Positions 25,188-34,650 are shown, counted from the stretch's first letter. The stretch: DNA of 64,000 bases from Haloarchaeobius amylolyticus (GCF_026616195.1 NZ_JANHDH010000001.1:124001-188000); one strand, 5' to 3'. The notes: generated by a model not told the origin, from the sequence alone. Program-made: numbers and translations.

Positions 25188-26903
25188 ATGACGACCGCCG
25201 ACCCGGCGACGGACGCGACCGACACCGACGCCGACGCGACGATGAACCAGGAGCTGTTCGGCGTCTTCGGCGACCGCGAGACGTTCGCCCGGTACCGCCA
25301 GCCCGGCGATTTCGACGTGCTCGTCGAGAGCGACGCCGGGACCGTCGGTATCCGGTCGCACGAGTTGACCGTCCCCGGGCGGACCACGACCTACAGCTGC
25401 GACCGCGGCGGCTGTGCGCTGTTCGGCGAGGTCGTCGGCACCCCCGACACGACCAACCCGGCGGCGTGGCTGTTCCGGCGCTACCGCGAGGAGGGCCGGG
25501 CCGCCTTCGACGCGCTGAACGGCTCCTACCTCGCGTTCGTCGCGGTCGACGGCGAGGCGGTCGTCGCGACCGACCCCCTGCGCACCTGGGAGTGCTTCCA
25601 CGCCGTGGTCGGTGGCACCCGCATCTTCGGCACCGACATCACCGGTGTCGAGGGGGTGCTGGACGACCCGGGACCGGACCGGGACGCCGTCCTCGAACTG
25701 CTCCACCTCGGCACCGTCATCGGCGAGAAGACCCTGTTCGAACCCATCCGCCGGGTGCCGGCCGACGCGACCCTGACCGCCGCCGGGACGCGGCCCCTCT
25801 CGCGGTTCGTCTACGACCCCGGTTCGTTCGACTACGCCGAGGAACTGGCGAGGCGGCTGGAGCGCGCCATCCGCCGCCGGAGCCACTACCCCGGCCGGAA
25901 GGGCATCCTGCTCTCGGCCGGCGACGACTCGCGGGTCCTGCTCTCGCAGGTGCCAGACATCGAGCGCAGCTACACCGTCGGCAGTGAGGACTCCCGCGAG
26001 GTCCGCGTCGCCCAGAAGCTCGCCGACCAGTACGGCGCCGACCACGAGGTCCTCGAACCGGGCGCCCGGTACCTCTACCCGACCGAGGAGAAGCCGCTCT
26101 ACGCCCAGAGCATCAAGGAGGGCCTGCACATCCACCAGGCCGGGTACGCCCACGAGTTCGACGTGGACGTGATGTACCACGGGCTGCTGTTCGACACGCT
26201 GTTCAAGGGGTTCTTCCTCGAGTGGGACGACACCGACGCCTTCGGCGCGACGCTCCCCTCGAACCGGCTCGTGGACGACCCCGCGCCGGTCGACTCGCTG
26301 CTGGACACGCTCGGGTTCATGCCGGAGGCGAGCGCCGGGATGGGCGAGGCCGTCGCGGGGCTGTTCGAGGACCACGACCTCCCGGTCGACCCACACGTCG
26401 ACTCGCCCCGCGAGTTCCTCGCCCAGAGCCTCTCGGCCGAACTCGACGCCTGCCGGGACCGGGTCGACTCGCTGCACAACGCGACCGACCTCCTGATGCT
26501 ACGGAACCAGCCGGTCCTCCCGTTCCGGACCCACCTCGCCGACAACTTCGTCGAGCCGTTCGTGGCGATGGACGCGGAACTGCTGGAGTGGCACCGCCGG
26601 ACCCCGCCGGCGTACCGGAACCGCAAGACCTGCAGACGCGCACTGAAACGCATCGACGGCGACCTGTTCCGCCATCGCGCGCCGAGTCGTCCCCACCGGT
26701 CGGCGTACCTCAACCTCGCCGAGCGGTTCGTCCGCCTCGTCGTGCCCTTCGTCGAGGAGTTCGAACCGGCGTGGCCCGACCGCCAGACGGTGTACGAGGA
26801 GAACGACATCGCGGCCCGGCTGTTCCCCGACCACGAGGCGGTCCGCGAGCTGCCCGAGCGCCAGCAGTTGCGGGTGAACGGGTTGCGCTGGTGGCTCGGC
26901 TGA
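25188..26903 (+). CDS. Asparagine-synthetase-like protein lacking the glutaminase cysteine (2)
   Basis: 571 residues, a distant paralogue of the upstream gene. After an Asp/Thr-rich leader (1-18) come a degenerate Ntn-like domain (about 20-205) and a synthetase-type domain with the altered PP-loop LLSAGDDSR (241-249). No Cys2 is present. Later landmarks shared with AsnB-like proteins include LPFRTHLADNFVEPF, a region where the substrate pocket normally lies. With the sulfatase-fold enzyme and the first copy, it forms a compact operon, suggesting one pathway, perhaps in making or modifying a surface glycan; this is inferred from context only. Confidence 0.7.
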   Translation: MTTADPATDATDTDADATMNQELFGVFGDRETFARYRQPGDFDVLVESDAGTVGIRSHELTVPGRTTTYSCDRGGCALFGEVVGTPDTTNPAAWLFRRYREEGRAAFDALNGSYLAFVAVDGEAVVATDPLRTWECFHAVVGGTRIFGTDITGVEGVLDDPGPDRDAVLELLHLGTVIGEKTLFEPIRRVPADATLTAAGTRPLSRFVYDPGSFDYAEELARRLERAIRRRSHYPGRKGILLSAGDDSRVLLSQVPDIERSYTVGSEDSREVRVAQKLADQYGADHEVLEPGARYLYPTEEKPLYAQSIKEGLHIHQAGYAHEFDVDVMYHGLLFDTLFKGFFLEWDDTDAFGATLPSNRLVDDPAPVDSLLDTLGFMPEASAGMGEAVAGLFEDHDLPVDPHVDSPREFLAQSLSAELDACRDRVDSLHNATDLLMLRNQPVLPFRTHLADNFVEPFVAMDAELLEWHRRTPPAYRNRKTCRRALKRIDGDLFRHRAPSRPHRSAYLNLAERFVRLVVPFVEEFEPAWPDRQTVYEENDIAARLFPDHEAVRELPERQQLRVNGLRWWLG

Positions 26904-26930
26904 CCGGCACCGGTCCCCGGCCACGCGCTC

Positions 26931-27899
26931 TCAGAGCCAGGCCTCCTGCCGGAAGTACAGTATCATGATGGCCGCGATGCCGACCATCCCGAGCATCACG
27001 GCGTGGTAGGCGTAGTCCCACGCGAGTTCGGGCATGACCGAGAAGTTCATCCCGTAGATGCCGACGACGAAGGTCAGGGGCAGGATGATGGTGGCGACGA
27101 CGGTCAGCGTCTTCATCACCTCGTTCATGTTCATCGAGATGGAGTTGAGGTAGATGTCCCGCGCCCCCGTGACCAGGTCGCGGTAGGTCTCGATGAGTTC
27201 GACCAGCTGGACGAGCTGGTCGTACACGTCCCGGAAGTACTTCTCGTGGCGCTCTTCGATGAGGTCGTCCTCGCCGCGGGCGAGCGAGGCGACGGCGTCC
27301 CGGCTCGGCCACAGGACCCGCCGGATGGAGAGGAGTTCGCGACGGAGGCTGTTGATGTCCTCCAGGGTGTCGATGCCGGTCGCGCCGACGACCTCCTCCT
27401 CGACGGCCTCGATGTCGTCTTCGACCTCGTCGACGAGACCGAAGTAGTCGTTGACGACGTTGTCGAGGATGCGGTAGGCGGTGAAGTCCGGCCCGCGCGA
27501 GAGGATGCGGGGGTCCTCGCGGGTGACCGCGTTCCACACCTTCCCGACCGCCCGCAGCGAGGTCATCGAGAGCGTCACCAGCCAGTCGGTCCCGATGAAG
27601 ACGCCGACGGTCTCGGACTTGACCTCCTCCTCGAAGGTGGTGTCGCCGGCCCGCAGGACCGCGGTCTTGACCAGCGTGAACACGTGGTCGGGGAATATCT
27701 CGGTCTTCGGGCGCACGTCGTCGCGGACGTCGTCGAGTTCGAGTTCGTGGATGCCGAAGATGCTCGCGACCTCGCGCATCTCCTCGTCGGTGGCGTCGGA
27801 GACGCGGATCCACGTCGTCCCGGTCGCCGCCTTGGCCGCGGCGGGGTCGTCGTGGTCGTTCACGCCCTCGCTCGTGAACACGTGCGACTCGACCGTCAC
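26931..27899 (-). CDS. corA: CorA-type magnesium/metal-ion channel
   Basis: 322 residues with a large acidic cytoplasmic domain (1-260) and two C-terminal membrane helices. The selectivity motif YGMNFS follows the first helix, as in CorA channels, which import Mg2+ (or Co2+/Ni2+) as pentamers. The start is GTG at 27899, overlapping the TGA of a small membrane-protein gene (GTGA), so the two are translated together. The C-terminal EAWL tail is short. All family hallmarks are present. Confidence 0.92.
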   Translation of the reverse strand: MTVESHVFTSEGVNDHDDPAAAKAATGTTWIRVSDATDEEMREVASIFGIHELELDDVRDDVRPKTEIFPDHVFTLVKTAVLRAGDTTFEEEVKSETVGVFIGTDWLVTLSMTSLRAVGKVWNAVTREDPRILSRGPDFTAYRILDNVVNDYFGLVDEVEDDIEAVEEEVVGATGIDTLEDINSLRRELLSIRRVLWPSRDAVASLARGEDDLIEERHEKYFRDVYDQLVQLVELIETYRDLVTGARDIYLNSISMNMNEVMKTLTVVATIILPLTFVVGIYGMNFSVMPELAWDYAYHAVMLGMVGIAAIMILYFRQEAWL

Positions 27900-28066
27900 T
27901 CGCCGTCACCCCGCCCGAAGTCGCTGCCGACGGCGGCGAGCGTGAGCCCGATCATGACGCCGGTCACGGAGAACGCCCGACCGGGGTACGGTTCCGCGAG
28001 GCCGATACCGTAGCCCATGAGTCCCAGCAGCGTGAGCGCCGTCCCGGCCGCGAACGTCCGGTTCAT
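27896..28066 (-). CDS. Small membrane protein coupled to corA
   Basis: 56 residues beginning MNRTFAAGTALTLLGLMGYG, with two hydrophobic segments (about 4-21 and 30-48) and a charged end (DFGRGDGE). Its TGA overlaps the GTG start of corA. The tight coupling suggests a partner or regulator of the channel, or simply shared expression. No family function recognised. Confidence 0.6.
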   Translation of the reverse strand: MNRTFAAGTALTLLGLMGYGIGLAEPYPGRAFSVTGVMIGLTLAAVGSDFGRGDGE

Positions 28067-28169
28067 GCTCGCTACTGTCGTCGCCACGACAAAAGTATTG
28101 CCTGCCCCGGCACCGCCGACGGCGCGGGAAACCGGGAGAGGGATGGTCCTCCGGCCCACAGGGTCGGCC

Positions 28170-28592
28170 ATGAGCACTGCCCAGCGTCTGTTCGGTCTGG
28201 AGGCCAGACCACTATCCGCCGTCTGGAAGCTCGCGGGGGCGGACCTCGTGGTCATCGTCGCGCTCATCACGGCCGGGGAACTCCGCCACGACGTCAACCC
28301 CATCGCCACGCCCCTGGCAGTCGCGGAGACGATGCTCCCGTTCCTCGTCGGCTGGTTCCTCGTGGCGACGCTCGTGGGCGCCTACGGCGACCGCGCCTTC
28401 GCCGGTGGGATGGCGTCGGCCCGCCTCGCCGCCGGTGCCTGGATCGGCGGCGCGAACATCGGCCTGATGCTCCGGGCGTCGCCGTACTTCTCGGGCAACT
28501 CGCCGTGGACGTTCATGCTCGTGATGACCGGCCTCGGCACCCTCGCGATGGCGGTCGCGCGCCCGGTGGTCGTCGGCAAACTGCTCGACTGA
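28170..28592 (+). CDS. DUF3054 membrane protein
   Basis: 140 residues with four hydrophobic helices (about 18-40, 50-70, 82-100, 111-130). The layout and the ADLVVIVALITAGELRH first helix fit the DUF3054 family of actinobacterial and haloarchaeal membrane proteins, whose role is unknown. ATG 28170 gives the family N-terminus (MSTAQRLFGLEARP). It is divergent from the corA unit and convergent with the MFS gene. The family assignment is from memory. Confidence 0.7.
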   Translation: MSTAQRLFGLEARPLSAVWKLAGADLVVIVALITAGELRHDVNPIATPLAVAETMLPFLVGWFLVATLVGAYGDRAFAGGMASARLAAGAWIGGANIGLMLRASPYFSGNSPWTFMLVMTGLGTLAMAVARPVVVGKLLD

Positions 28593-28596
28593 TCCT

Positions 28597-29826
28597 CTAG
28601 CTCGCGGTTCGGTCACGCCGACTCAACACGAGACTGGCGAGGCCGCCGAACAGCCCGATACCGGCCAGTGCGAGGAACAGCGTGCCGGTCGTTGCGAAGG
28701 TCAGGAGCGCCCCGGCGAGGACGCCGCCGAGCGCACCGACCCCGAACACGCCGAGGTAGGTGTAGCCGTAGGAGAGACCCCGCGTGCCCGCGGGCGTGTG
28801 CTCGGCGACGGCCGCCTGGTACAGCGGCTGGACGAGGAACAGGAAGAAGCCGAGGACGGCGCAGATGGCGAGGAAGGCGACCACACCGAGGTCGGCCACG
28901 GGGAGGAAGACCAGCGCGACGACCGCCAGCGCCGGGAAGGCGACCCGGAGCGCCTTCGCGGGCCGCATCCGGTCGGTGAGGTGGCCGCCGACGTACTGGC
29001 CAGCGATGCCGACCATCAGCAGGCCGGCGTAGACGTACCTGGCGGGCTGGAGTTCCTGCCCGGCGAACTGTATCGGGTCGAAGGAGGGGAAGCCACCCAG
29101 GATCTCCGGCAGGAACGTCAGGACGCCGCGGTAGTACAGCCCCGAGGCCATGACGATGGCGAAGATGACGAGGAAGCCGCTGGCGAACAGTGCCCGGCTG
29201 CCCGCGAGGAACTCCGAGAACGACGAGACGGTGTCGGCCTTCGAGTCGCCGCCGTCGGCGACCGCGGCACGTTCGTCGACGTCGATGCGGACCGCGACCG
29301 CGGCCGCGAGCAGGGCCGGGACCGCCAGCGCGAGCGCGACCTGGCGCCAGTCGAGGACGAGCAACAGCGTCGCCGTCAGGAGGGGCCCGAGGGCGATGCC
29401 GAGGTTCCCGGCCATGCCGTGATAGGCGAAGGCGGAGCCACGGGCTTCGGTTCCGCGGGAGATGAGCGAGAGGCCGGAGGGGTGGTAGACGCTGGCCGCC
29501 GCGCCCCAGAGCAGCAGTGCCAGTGCCACCACCAGGATGCTCGGGGCGACCGAGAGCAGGGCGAAGGCGCCGCTCATCCCCACCAGACAGGCGACGATGA
29601 GCCGTTTCGACCCGACCACGTCGGCGAGGACGCCGCCGGGGAGCGCCCCCACGCCGAACAGGCCGTACCCGACCGCGGTGACGAGGCCGAGGGTCGCCTC
29701 CGTCGCCCCGAAGCTCTCCGGTGCGAGCCAGACGCTGACGAAGATGGGGATGGAGAGTTCGTACGTGTGGACCATCCCGTGCCCGACCATCACGAGCGCG
29801 ACGATGGCGCGGTCGTTCCGATTCAC
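28597..29826 (-). CDS. MFS transporter
   Basis: About 409 residues with some twelve hydrophobic helices, the major-facilitator arrangement. The loop-2 motif GGVLADVVGSKR and the YHPSGLSLISR region in the first half, with the corresponding GGHLTDRMRPAK in the second half, support the fold. The substrate is unknown. GTG 29826 (NRNDRAIVALVMVGHG) is chosen; a longer frame to 29937 would add an odd cysteine-rich leader without family look. It is transcribed alone. Confidence 0.8.
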   Translation of the reverse strand: MNRNDRAIVALVMVGHGMVHTYELSIPIFVSVWLAPESFGATEATLGLVTAVGYGLFGVGALPGGVLADVVGSKRLIVACLVGMSGAFALLSVAPSILVVALALLLWGAAASVYHPSGLSLISRGTEARGSAFAYHGMAGNLGIALGPLLTATLLLVLDWRQVALALAVPALLAAAVAVRIDVDERAAVADGGDSKADTVSSFSEFLAGSRALFASGFLVIFAIVMASGLYYRGVLTFLPEILGGFPSFDPIQFAGQELQPARYVYAGLLMVGIAGQYVGGHLTDRMRPAKALRVAFPALAVVALVFLPVADLGVVAFLAICAVLGFFLFLVQPLYQAAVAEHTPAGTRGLSYGYTYLGVFGVGALGGVLAGALLTFATTGTLFLALAGIGLFGGLASLVLSRRDRTAS

Positions 29827-30080
29827 GGGTTTGTGGTGGTGAGTCCGGCGGTAAAACGCATCGGTTCCGGCACCGAGCGAAAGCAGAAAACATATATTGA
29901 GCTTTCTGCACCAAAGGTAAGTTCTCGAAAACCGCAAGACAGCGGCGAGTTATCTGATTCGTAGCAGGCTCATAAGTTATGGATAACCTACGCAGCATTT
30001 ACGAATCAGCCACAGATTGAGTATCTGGCTCCTATGACCGAAAGTTTTATATCATCTATCCCCATATTTTCTAATACATT

Positions 30081-30314
30081 ATGACTGGGTATTACGACAT
30101 CGTTCTGGGGCTGATTCCGCTCTCGCTCCTCGGTGGCACCGGCATGCTGACCACGCTCACCAACCTGCAGCTCGAGGCTGCGGTTCCCATCGCGGCGCTC
30201 ACCGCCGCCCTCCTGATCGGCCACGCCATGTTCGTCCGCGGCCCCGTCGACCGGGTCGCCCCGACGACCGAGACCACGAAGACGCCGTCCGCCCCTGCCC
30301 CGAACGCAGACTGA
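30081..30314 (+). CDS. Small two-helix membrane protein
   Basis: 77 residues starting MTGYYDIVLGLIPLSLLGG. Two hydrophobic segments (about 6-26 and 33-52) and a Thr/Pro-rich polar tail. A TATA-like TTTATATC (about 30045-30052) and AT-rich leader precede the ATG. Similar proteins occur widely in haloarchaea without assigned function. Confidence 0.6.
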   Translation: MTGYYDIVLGLIPLSLLGGTGMLTTLTNLQLEAAVPIAALTAALLIGHAMFVRGPVDRVAPTTETTKTPSAPAPNAD

Positions 30315-30365
30315 CCAACCTACCCAGCACAGCCCTTTTAGTCGCTGGCTCGCGATTTTCACGGT

Positions 30366-31364
30366 ATGACGAACGCGCTGTTCCTGACCAGTGACGACGT
30401 CGCCGGTCTCGCCGACCCGTCCGAGTACGTCGCTGCCGTTCGCGACGCGTACCGCCAGCGGGGTGAGGGCGCCCCCGCCAAGCCACGGACGACGCTGCGC
30501 AACGACGACCCGCCGGGGATGCTGTTCAGCTACTCCGCGGTCCTCCCCGAGACGGGCGCGATGGGCGGCTACATGTACTCTGCCGGCTTCGGCGCGGTCG
30601 ACGCGTGGTTCATGACGCCGCTGTTCGACGCCGACTCCGGCGAGCCGCTGGCGCTCATCGACGGCGCGAGTATGAACCCGTTCAAGACCGGCGCGGCGGG
30701 TGGGGTCGCCGTCGACGCCCTCGCCCGCGAGGACGCCACGAAGCTCGCGGTCATCGGCTCGGGGGCGCAGGCTCGCGGCCAGCTCCGGGCGACGATGACG
30801 GTGCGAGACTTCGAGACGGTGGACGTGTTCTCGCCGACGAAGGAGAACCGCGAGTCCTTCGCCGCCGAGATGAACGAACGCTACGACGCCTCCGTGGCGG
30901 CCGTGGCGTCCTCCGCCGCTGCGGTCGAGGCCGCCGACGTGGTCATCACGGCGACGACCGCCTCGGAGCCGGTGTTCGACGGTGACCTGCTCGAACCCGG
31001 CACCCACGTCACCGCGATGGGACAGTACCATCCCGAGAAGCGCGAACTCGACCACACGACCATCGAGCGCGCGACCTACGTCCCCGACCTGCGCGACCGC
31101 GTCCCGCAGGACGCCGGCTCGTTCATCAGCGCGATGGAGGCCGGCGTGGTCGACGAGGACCACATCCACGCCGAACTCGGCGAGGTCGTCGCCGGGAAGG
31201 CACCGGGACGCGAGAGCGAGGAGGACATCACCGTCTTCGACTCCGGTGGTACCGGCATCGAGACGACCGCGGCCGCCTACATGCTCTACGAGAAGGCGCT
31301 CGACCGCGACCTCGGCAAGGAGATCGAGATCTCGCCCGCCAGCGAGGCCCTGACCGGCGAGTGA
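30366..31364 (+). CDS. Ornithine cyclodeaminase / mu-crystallin family dehydrogenase
   Basis: 332 residues, the normal size of this NAD(P)-dependent family, which includes ornithine cyclodeaminase, alanine dehydrogenase (archaeal type) and ketimine reductases. The Rossmann motif is VIGSGAQARGQL (about 129-140). Upstream are GGYMYSAGFG and DGASMNPFKTGAAGG, where the substrate-binding arginine/lysine and the conserved acidic residue lie. The C-terminal FDSGGTGIETTAAA is family-typical. It is probably alone in its transcript, with a TATA-like CCTTTTAGTC about 30 bases upstream. Substrate not settled. Confidence 0.85.
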   Translation: MTNALFLTSDDVAGLADPSEYVAAVRDAYRQRGEGAPAKPRTTLRNDDPPGMLFSYSAVLPETGAMGGYMYSAGFGAVDAWFMTPLFDADSGEPLALIDGASMNPFKTGAAGGVAVDALAREDATKLAVIGSGAQARGQLRATMTVRDFETVDVFSPTKENRESFAAEMNERYDASVAAVASSAAAVEAADVVITATTASEPVFDGDLLEPGTHVTAMGQYHPEKRELDHTTIERATYVPDLRDRVPQDAGSFISAMEAGVVDEDHIHAELGEVVAGKAPGRESEEDITVFDSGGTGIETTAAAYMLYEKALDRDLGKEIEISPASEALTGE

Positions 31365-31429
31365 CGGCGACGCCGACCGTGGGTCGTGCCGATACTTTCA
31401 TATTCCGGACCGGTCACCTGACTAACGGC

Positions 31430-32020
31430 ATGGCCCGCGAGACCACCTGGAACGACGTGTACGCGGTCGCGGACCGGTTCCGCACGTTCGACCAGCCGTG
31501 GGCCATCGCGGGTGGCTGGGCGCTCGATTGCTTCCTCGGCGAGCAGACACGCCCCCACGGCGACGTGGAGGTCGCGGTCTTCCGCGAGGACCAGCAGAGA
31601 CTCCGCGAGCACCTGTCGGACTGGGCGTTCGAGGTGGCGATACCCGGGGAGGGCCGGACCGAACCCTGGCCCGCGGAGGAGTGGCTCGCCCTGCCGCACC
31701 ACGAACTCCACGCCCACAACGACGCCTTCGAGTTGCCCCATCTGGAGTGCCTGCTCGACGACCACGACGGCGAGGCGTGGGTGTTCCGCCGGGACGACCG
31801 CGTGACCCGCGAGCGCGAGAAGGTGATACGGGTCTCCGAGACGGGCCTCCCGTACCTCGCGCCCGAGCTCGTCCTCTGCTACAAGCTCCCCATCTTCGGC
31901 GACCACGACGAGGCCGACTTCGACCGGGTCCACCCCCAGCTGGCCCCCGAACCCCGGCGCTGGCTCCGGGACGCCATCGCGACCGTCGAACCGGACCACC
32001 ACTGGCTGGACGAACTATAG
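31430..32020 (+). CDS. Nucleotidyltransferase-fold protein (aminoglycoside adenylyltransferase-like)
   Basis: 196 residues. IAGGWALDCFLGEQTRPHGDVEVAVFREDQ spans the glycine helix start and the metal site; the usual D-x-D reads D-V-E here (Asp44 and Glu46), so the second carboxylate is conserved in type but not identity. The rest follows the AadB-like/PF10706 pattern with LPHLECLLDD and ELVLCYKLP. Members modify small molecules by AMP transfer, but in archaea the role is unknown. ATG 31430 has a TATA-like CTTTCATATT about 30 bases upstream. Confidence 0.65.
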   Translation: MARETTWNDVYAVADRFRTFDQPWAIAGGWALDCFLGEQTRPHGDVEVAVFREDQQRLREHLSDWAFEVAIPGEGRTEPWPAEEWLALPHHELHAHNDAFELPHLECLLDDHDGEAWVFRRDDRVTREREKVIRVSETGLPYLAPELVLCYKLPIFGDHDEADFDRVHPQLAPEPRRWLRDAIATVEPDHHWLDEL

Positions 32021-32215
32021 GGAGCGAGCACGCCAGCAAGGCGGTCTCGCCGGTAAGTCGAGATTGTACCGGAACCCGCAATTACCAGACGAACGTTCCC
32101 GATACCGTTAATTTCTATCGCTATTTGGGCAAGATTTGGGTACGTTTCTGGAAAATTTACTTTCGGTGGTCGGCCGTCGCTTCCGGTGTGCCCAGCGAGG
32201 CACGGTCGAACCCCA

Positions 32216-32950
32216 ATGTCCGACGAGCAACCGAGCGCAGACGACACGAGCATCGAGCGACTCACCGACTCCGTCCAGGACCAGCTCTCCTCCCGGCGAG
32301 GTTTCCTCGGCGGCGCGGCGGCAGCAGGCGCGGCAGCCATCGGCCTCTCCGGGGCGGCGGCGGCACAGCCGAGCACGCAGGCGACCGGCGCCGCACCCGG
32401 GCAGGCCGCCATGCAGGAGGACGAGCAGACCGACGTGGACATCCTCAACTACGCGCTGACCCTCGAACACCTCGAGGCGACGTTCTACGCGCAGGGGCTC
32501 GAGGAGTTCGCCGCCGACGAACTGATGACCGCCGACGCGGTCTGTGACCGCCTCTGCATGGAGACCCGCGAGCAGATTCCGGAGTACGTCGCGGTCGTCG
32601 GTGAGCACGAGGCCGCCCACGTCGACCAGCTCACGACCGTCATCGAGGACCTCGGCGGCGACCCGGTCGAGCCCGCGACCTACGACTTCGGCTACGACAC
32701 CCCGACGGGATTCCTCAAGACGGCGAAGGCACTGGAGAACACGGGCGTCGCGGCCTACGCCGGGGCAGCCCCCGCCATCGAGAACGACAAGCTCCTCTCG
32801 GCCGCGCTGTCCATCCACAGCGTCGAGGCGCGCCACGCCGGGACGTTCAACTGGGTGAACGGGACCTCACCGTTCCCGAACGGCTTCGACGAGCCGAAGT
32901 CCATGGCGGAGGTCAAGGAGATCGCGAGTCAGTTCATCGTCGAGGAGTAG
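32216..32950 (+). CDS. Tat-exported ferritin-like domain protein
   Basis: 244 residues. A twin-arginine signal (SSRRGFLGGAAAAG, Arg27-Arg28) is preceded by a long acidic N-region; cleavage is likely near residue 50 (AAAAQP). The mature part is a four-helix ferritin-like bundle: TLEHLEATFY, VVGEHEAAHVDQL and IHSVEARHAGTFN carry the Glu and His residues that would ligate a di-iron centre. Proteins of this group are found outside the cell membrane in haloarchaea; their chemistry is unproven. It is transcribed alone, with an AT-rich leader. Confidence 0.8.
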   Translation: MSDEQPSADDTSIERLTDSVQDQLSSRRGFLGGAAAAGAAAIGLSGAAAAQPSTQATGAAPGQAAMQEDEQTDVDILNYALTLEHLEATFYAQGLEEFAADELMTADAVCDRLCMETREQIPEYVAVVGEHEAAHVDQLTTVIEDLGGDPVEPATYDFGYDTPTGFLKTAKALENTGVAAYAGAAPAIENDKLLSAALSIHSVEARHAGTFNWVNGTSPFPNGFDEPKSMAEVKEIASQFIVEE

Positions 32951-32979
32951 GGGCGTCTCGACGGCGATTCAGAACCGAT

Positions 32980-34011
32980 TCAGAGCCCGAGCGCCGCCAT
33001 CAGGGGCACCCCGGCCGCGAGCGCGCCGACGAGGTAGCCGCCGATGGCACCGCCGTTGAGCAGCGGGAGGCCGGCGTGGGCCCTGCCCTTCAGCACCATC
33101 CAGAGGAGGACGAGCAGGCCGGCGATGGTGCCGATCATGGCGGTGAGCGCGGGCAGGTTCAGCAGGAACGGGTCGGTGACGAGGGGAGTTACGGTGTCCG
33201 TCGCGCCGCTGTGGAAGTACGCCGCGCTGGCGACGATGATGGTCGGCATCACGGCGTCGCCGAGGCCGATGAAGAGCGCGTCCCGGTCGAGCGCGCCCTC
33301 GGGGTCGTCCCCGTCGTCGGCCTCCGCGGCGGCCGGCTCCGCCTCGACCGTCCCGTTCCCGTCGGCCGCGACCGTCTCACCGTCGCGTGCGTCCGGCTGG
33401 TCCTCCGCATCGTCGTCGCTCGCCGCCGAGAGTTCGAGGAACGAGAACGAGAGCGTGGTCGGGATGACGAGGATGACGGGCACCTTCATGTCCATGACGC
33501 CCTCCGCGAGCGTCAGCATGTGCTCGGTCCCGTACACCGAGATGGCGTCGTAGACGGCGAGGATGGTCAGGAGGACGATGGCGGGGAACAGGCCGAAACT
33601 GATGCCGAACAGGCCGGCCGCCGCAGAGCCCATCACGACCCCCGCGGTGTCGATGACGTACCACTCGGGGTAGACGAGCAGGCCGAGGGCGACCGCGCCA
33701 CCGGCGGCCGCGGCGACCGTCGTCGGCATGAACGTCTCGAAGACGTAGAACGAGAGCATCCCGCTCGTGAGGATGATGAACCCACGGATGAGCCACTGGA
33801 GGTCGAACTTGAACGCGGCCAGCATCCCGGCGGTGGCGACGAGGATGGCGCCGATGTACACCAGGCTGTTGGTCGCGTCCTGCGGGTTCTCGACGACCTG
33901 CCGGCCACCGTCCTTGAACGGCTCGACGAGCGAGAGCGCGCCGAGTTGCACCAGCACGAAGATGGTGACGGCGAGGCCGACGGCCCCGAGAATCCGATAG
34001 CGGTCGTTCAT
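32980..34011 (-). CDS. Presenilin-type intramembrane aspartyl protease (PSH)
   Basis: 343 residues with about nine membrane helices. The two catalytic aspartates are in the family motifs AVYDAISVY (Asp155) and IGLGDAVMP (Asp252); a LPLLNGG segment near residue 315 replaces the PAL motif of presenilins. A charged cytoplasmic insert (about 197-241) separates the two halves, as in archaeal presenilin homologues. It cuts membrane-spanning substrates. All catalytic features are present; the physiological substrate is unknown. Confidence 0.85.
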   Translation of the reverse strand: MNDRYRILGAVGLAVTIFVLVQLGALSLVEPFKDGGRQVVENPQDATNSLVYIGAILVATAGMLAAFKFDLQWLIRGFIILTSGMLSFYVFETFMPTTVAAAAGGAVALGLLVYPEWYVIDTAGVVMGSAAAGLFGISFGLFPAIVLLTILAVYDAISVYGTEHMLTLAEGVMDMKVPVILVIPTTLSFSFLELSAASDDDAEDQPDARDGETVAADGNGTVEAEPAAAEADDGDDPEGALDRDALFIGLGDAVMPTIIVASAAYFHSGATDTVTPLVTDPFLLNLPALTAMIGTIAGLLVLLWMVLKGRAHAGLPLLNGGAIGGYLVGALAAGVPLMAALGL

Positions 34012-34081
34012 GCTCTGGGGTTCTAACCCGTGCTATTTCGGCCTTGCGTTCGATTCCCTCGCCCGCTCCGGGTCGCCGCGA

Positions 34082-34303
34082 CTACCGGGCGTACAGCGTC
34101 TGTCCGAGCAAGAGCGCGGGGTCGGCGTCGCCGGAGACGGCGACGTAGGGGCGCGAGACGGGGCCGAACACGTCCACGACGCGGCCGACCTCGTCCAGCG
34201 ACTCGTCGACGACCGTCTCGCCCATGCGCGGGTGGTCCTCGTCGTCGGTGCGGGCGATGGCGAGGCCCTGGGCGACCCGGACGACGGTGCCGACGCGCTT
34301 CAT
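34082..34303 (-). CDS. gar1: H/ACA RNA-protein component Gar1
   Basis: 73 residues forming the small beta-barrel of archaeal Gar1: [17 protein letters not shown], then [20 protein letters not shown]. The FGPVSRPYV stretch is the most recognised part. Gar1 binds Cbf5 in the H/ACA pseudouridylation complex. The gene overlaps srp19 by four bases (ATGA), the common haloarchaeal pairing. Length is normal. Confidence 0.88.
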   Translation of the reverse strand: MKRVGTVVRVAQGLAIARTDDEDHPRMGETVVDESLDEVGRVVDVFGPVSRPYVAVSGDADPALLLGQTLYAR

Positions 34304-34581
34304 TCGCGGAGGGCGTTCACGTAGGCCGCCACTGCCTGGACGATGTCGTTCTTCGAGTCGTCTGTCGGGTTCTTCACGAGGACGCGCCCGCGCTCTTTGT
34401 ATCCCTCTCGCGGGTACGCCACGTCGCGTTCGATGCGGGCGTCGTACCCGACCTGCTGGACGGCCTTCGCGATCTCTTCGACGGTCGGTTCGGCGACGGC
34501 GAGGTCCGCGGGGACCCGCCGGCCACCGGACCGGGAGAGTTCCGCGTCGAAATACGCGGGCCAGATGACGTTCTCGACCAT
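34300..34581 (-). CDS. srp19: Signal recognition particle protein Srp19
   Basis: 93 residues with the SRP19 fold: [20 protein letters not shown] followed by a helix ([13 protein letters not shown]), RVLVKNP and a C-terminal helix. IWPAYFD and the GRRVP loop that grips 7S RNA helices 6 and 8 are diagnostic. It helps load Srp54 for membrane targeting. It is translationally coupled to gar1 downstream. Complete. Confidence 0.9.
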   Translation of the reverse strand: MVENVIWPAYFDAELSRSGGRRVPADLAVAEPTVEEIAKAVQQVGYDARIERDVAYPREGYKERGRVLVKNPTDDSKNDIVQAVAAYVNALRE

Positions 34582-34650
34582 GTGCGGTCGGACGAGGTCA
34601 CCCGGTATCGGCCTTTCGGACTATCCGCGGGGAGAGGAAGAAGGAGCGAG

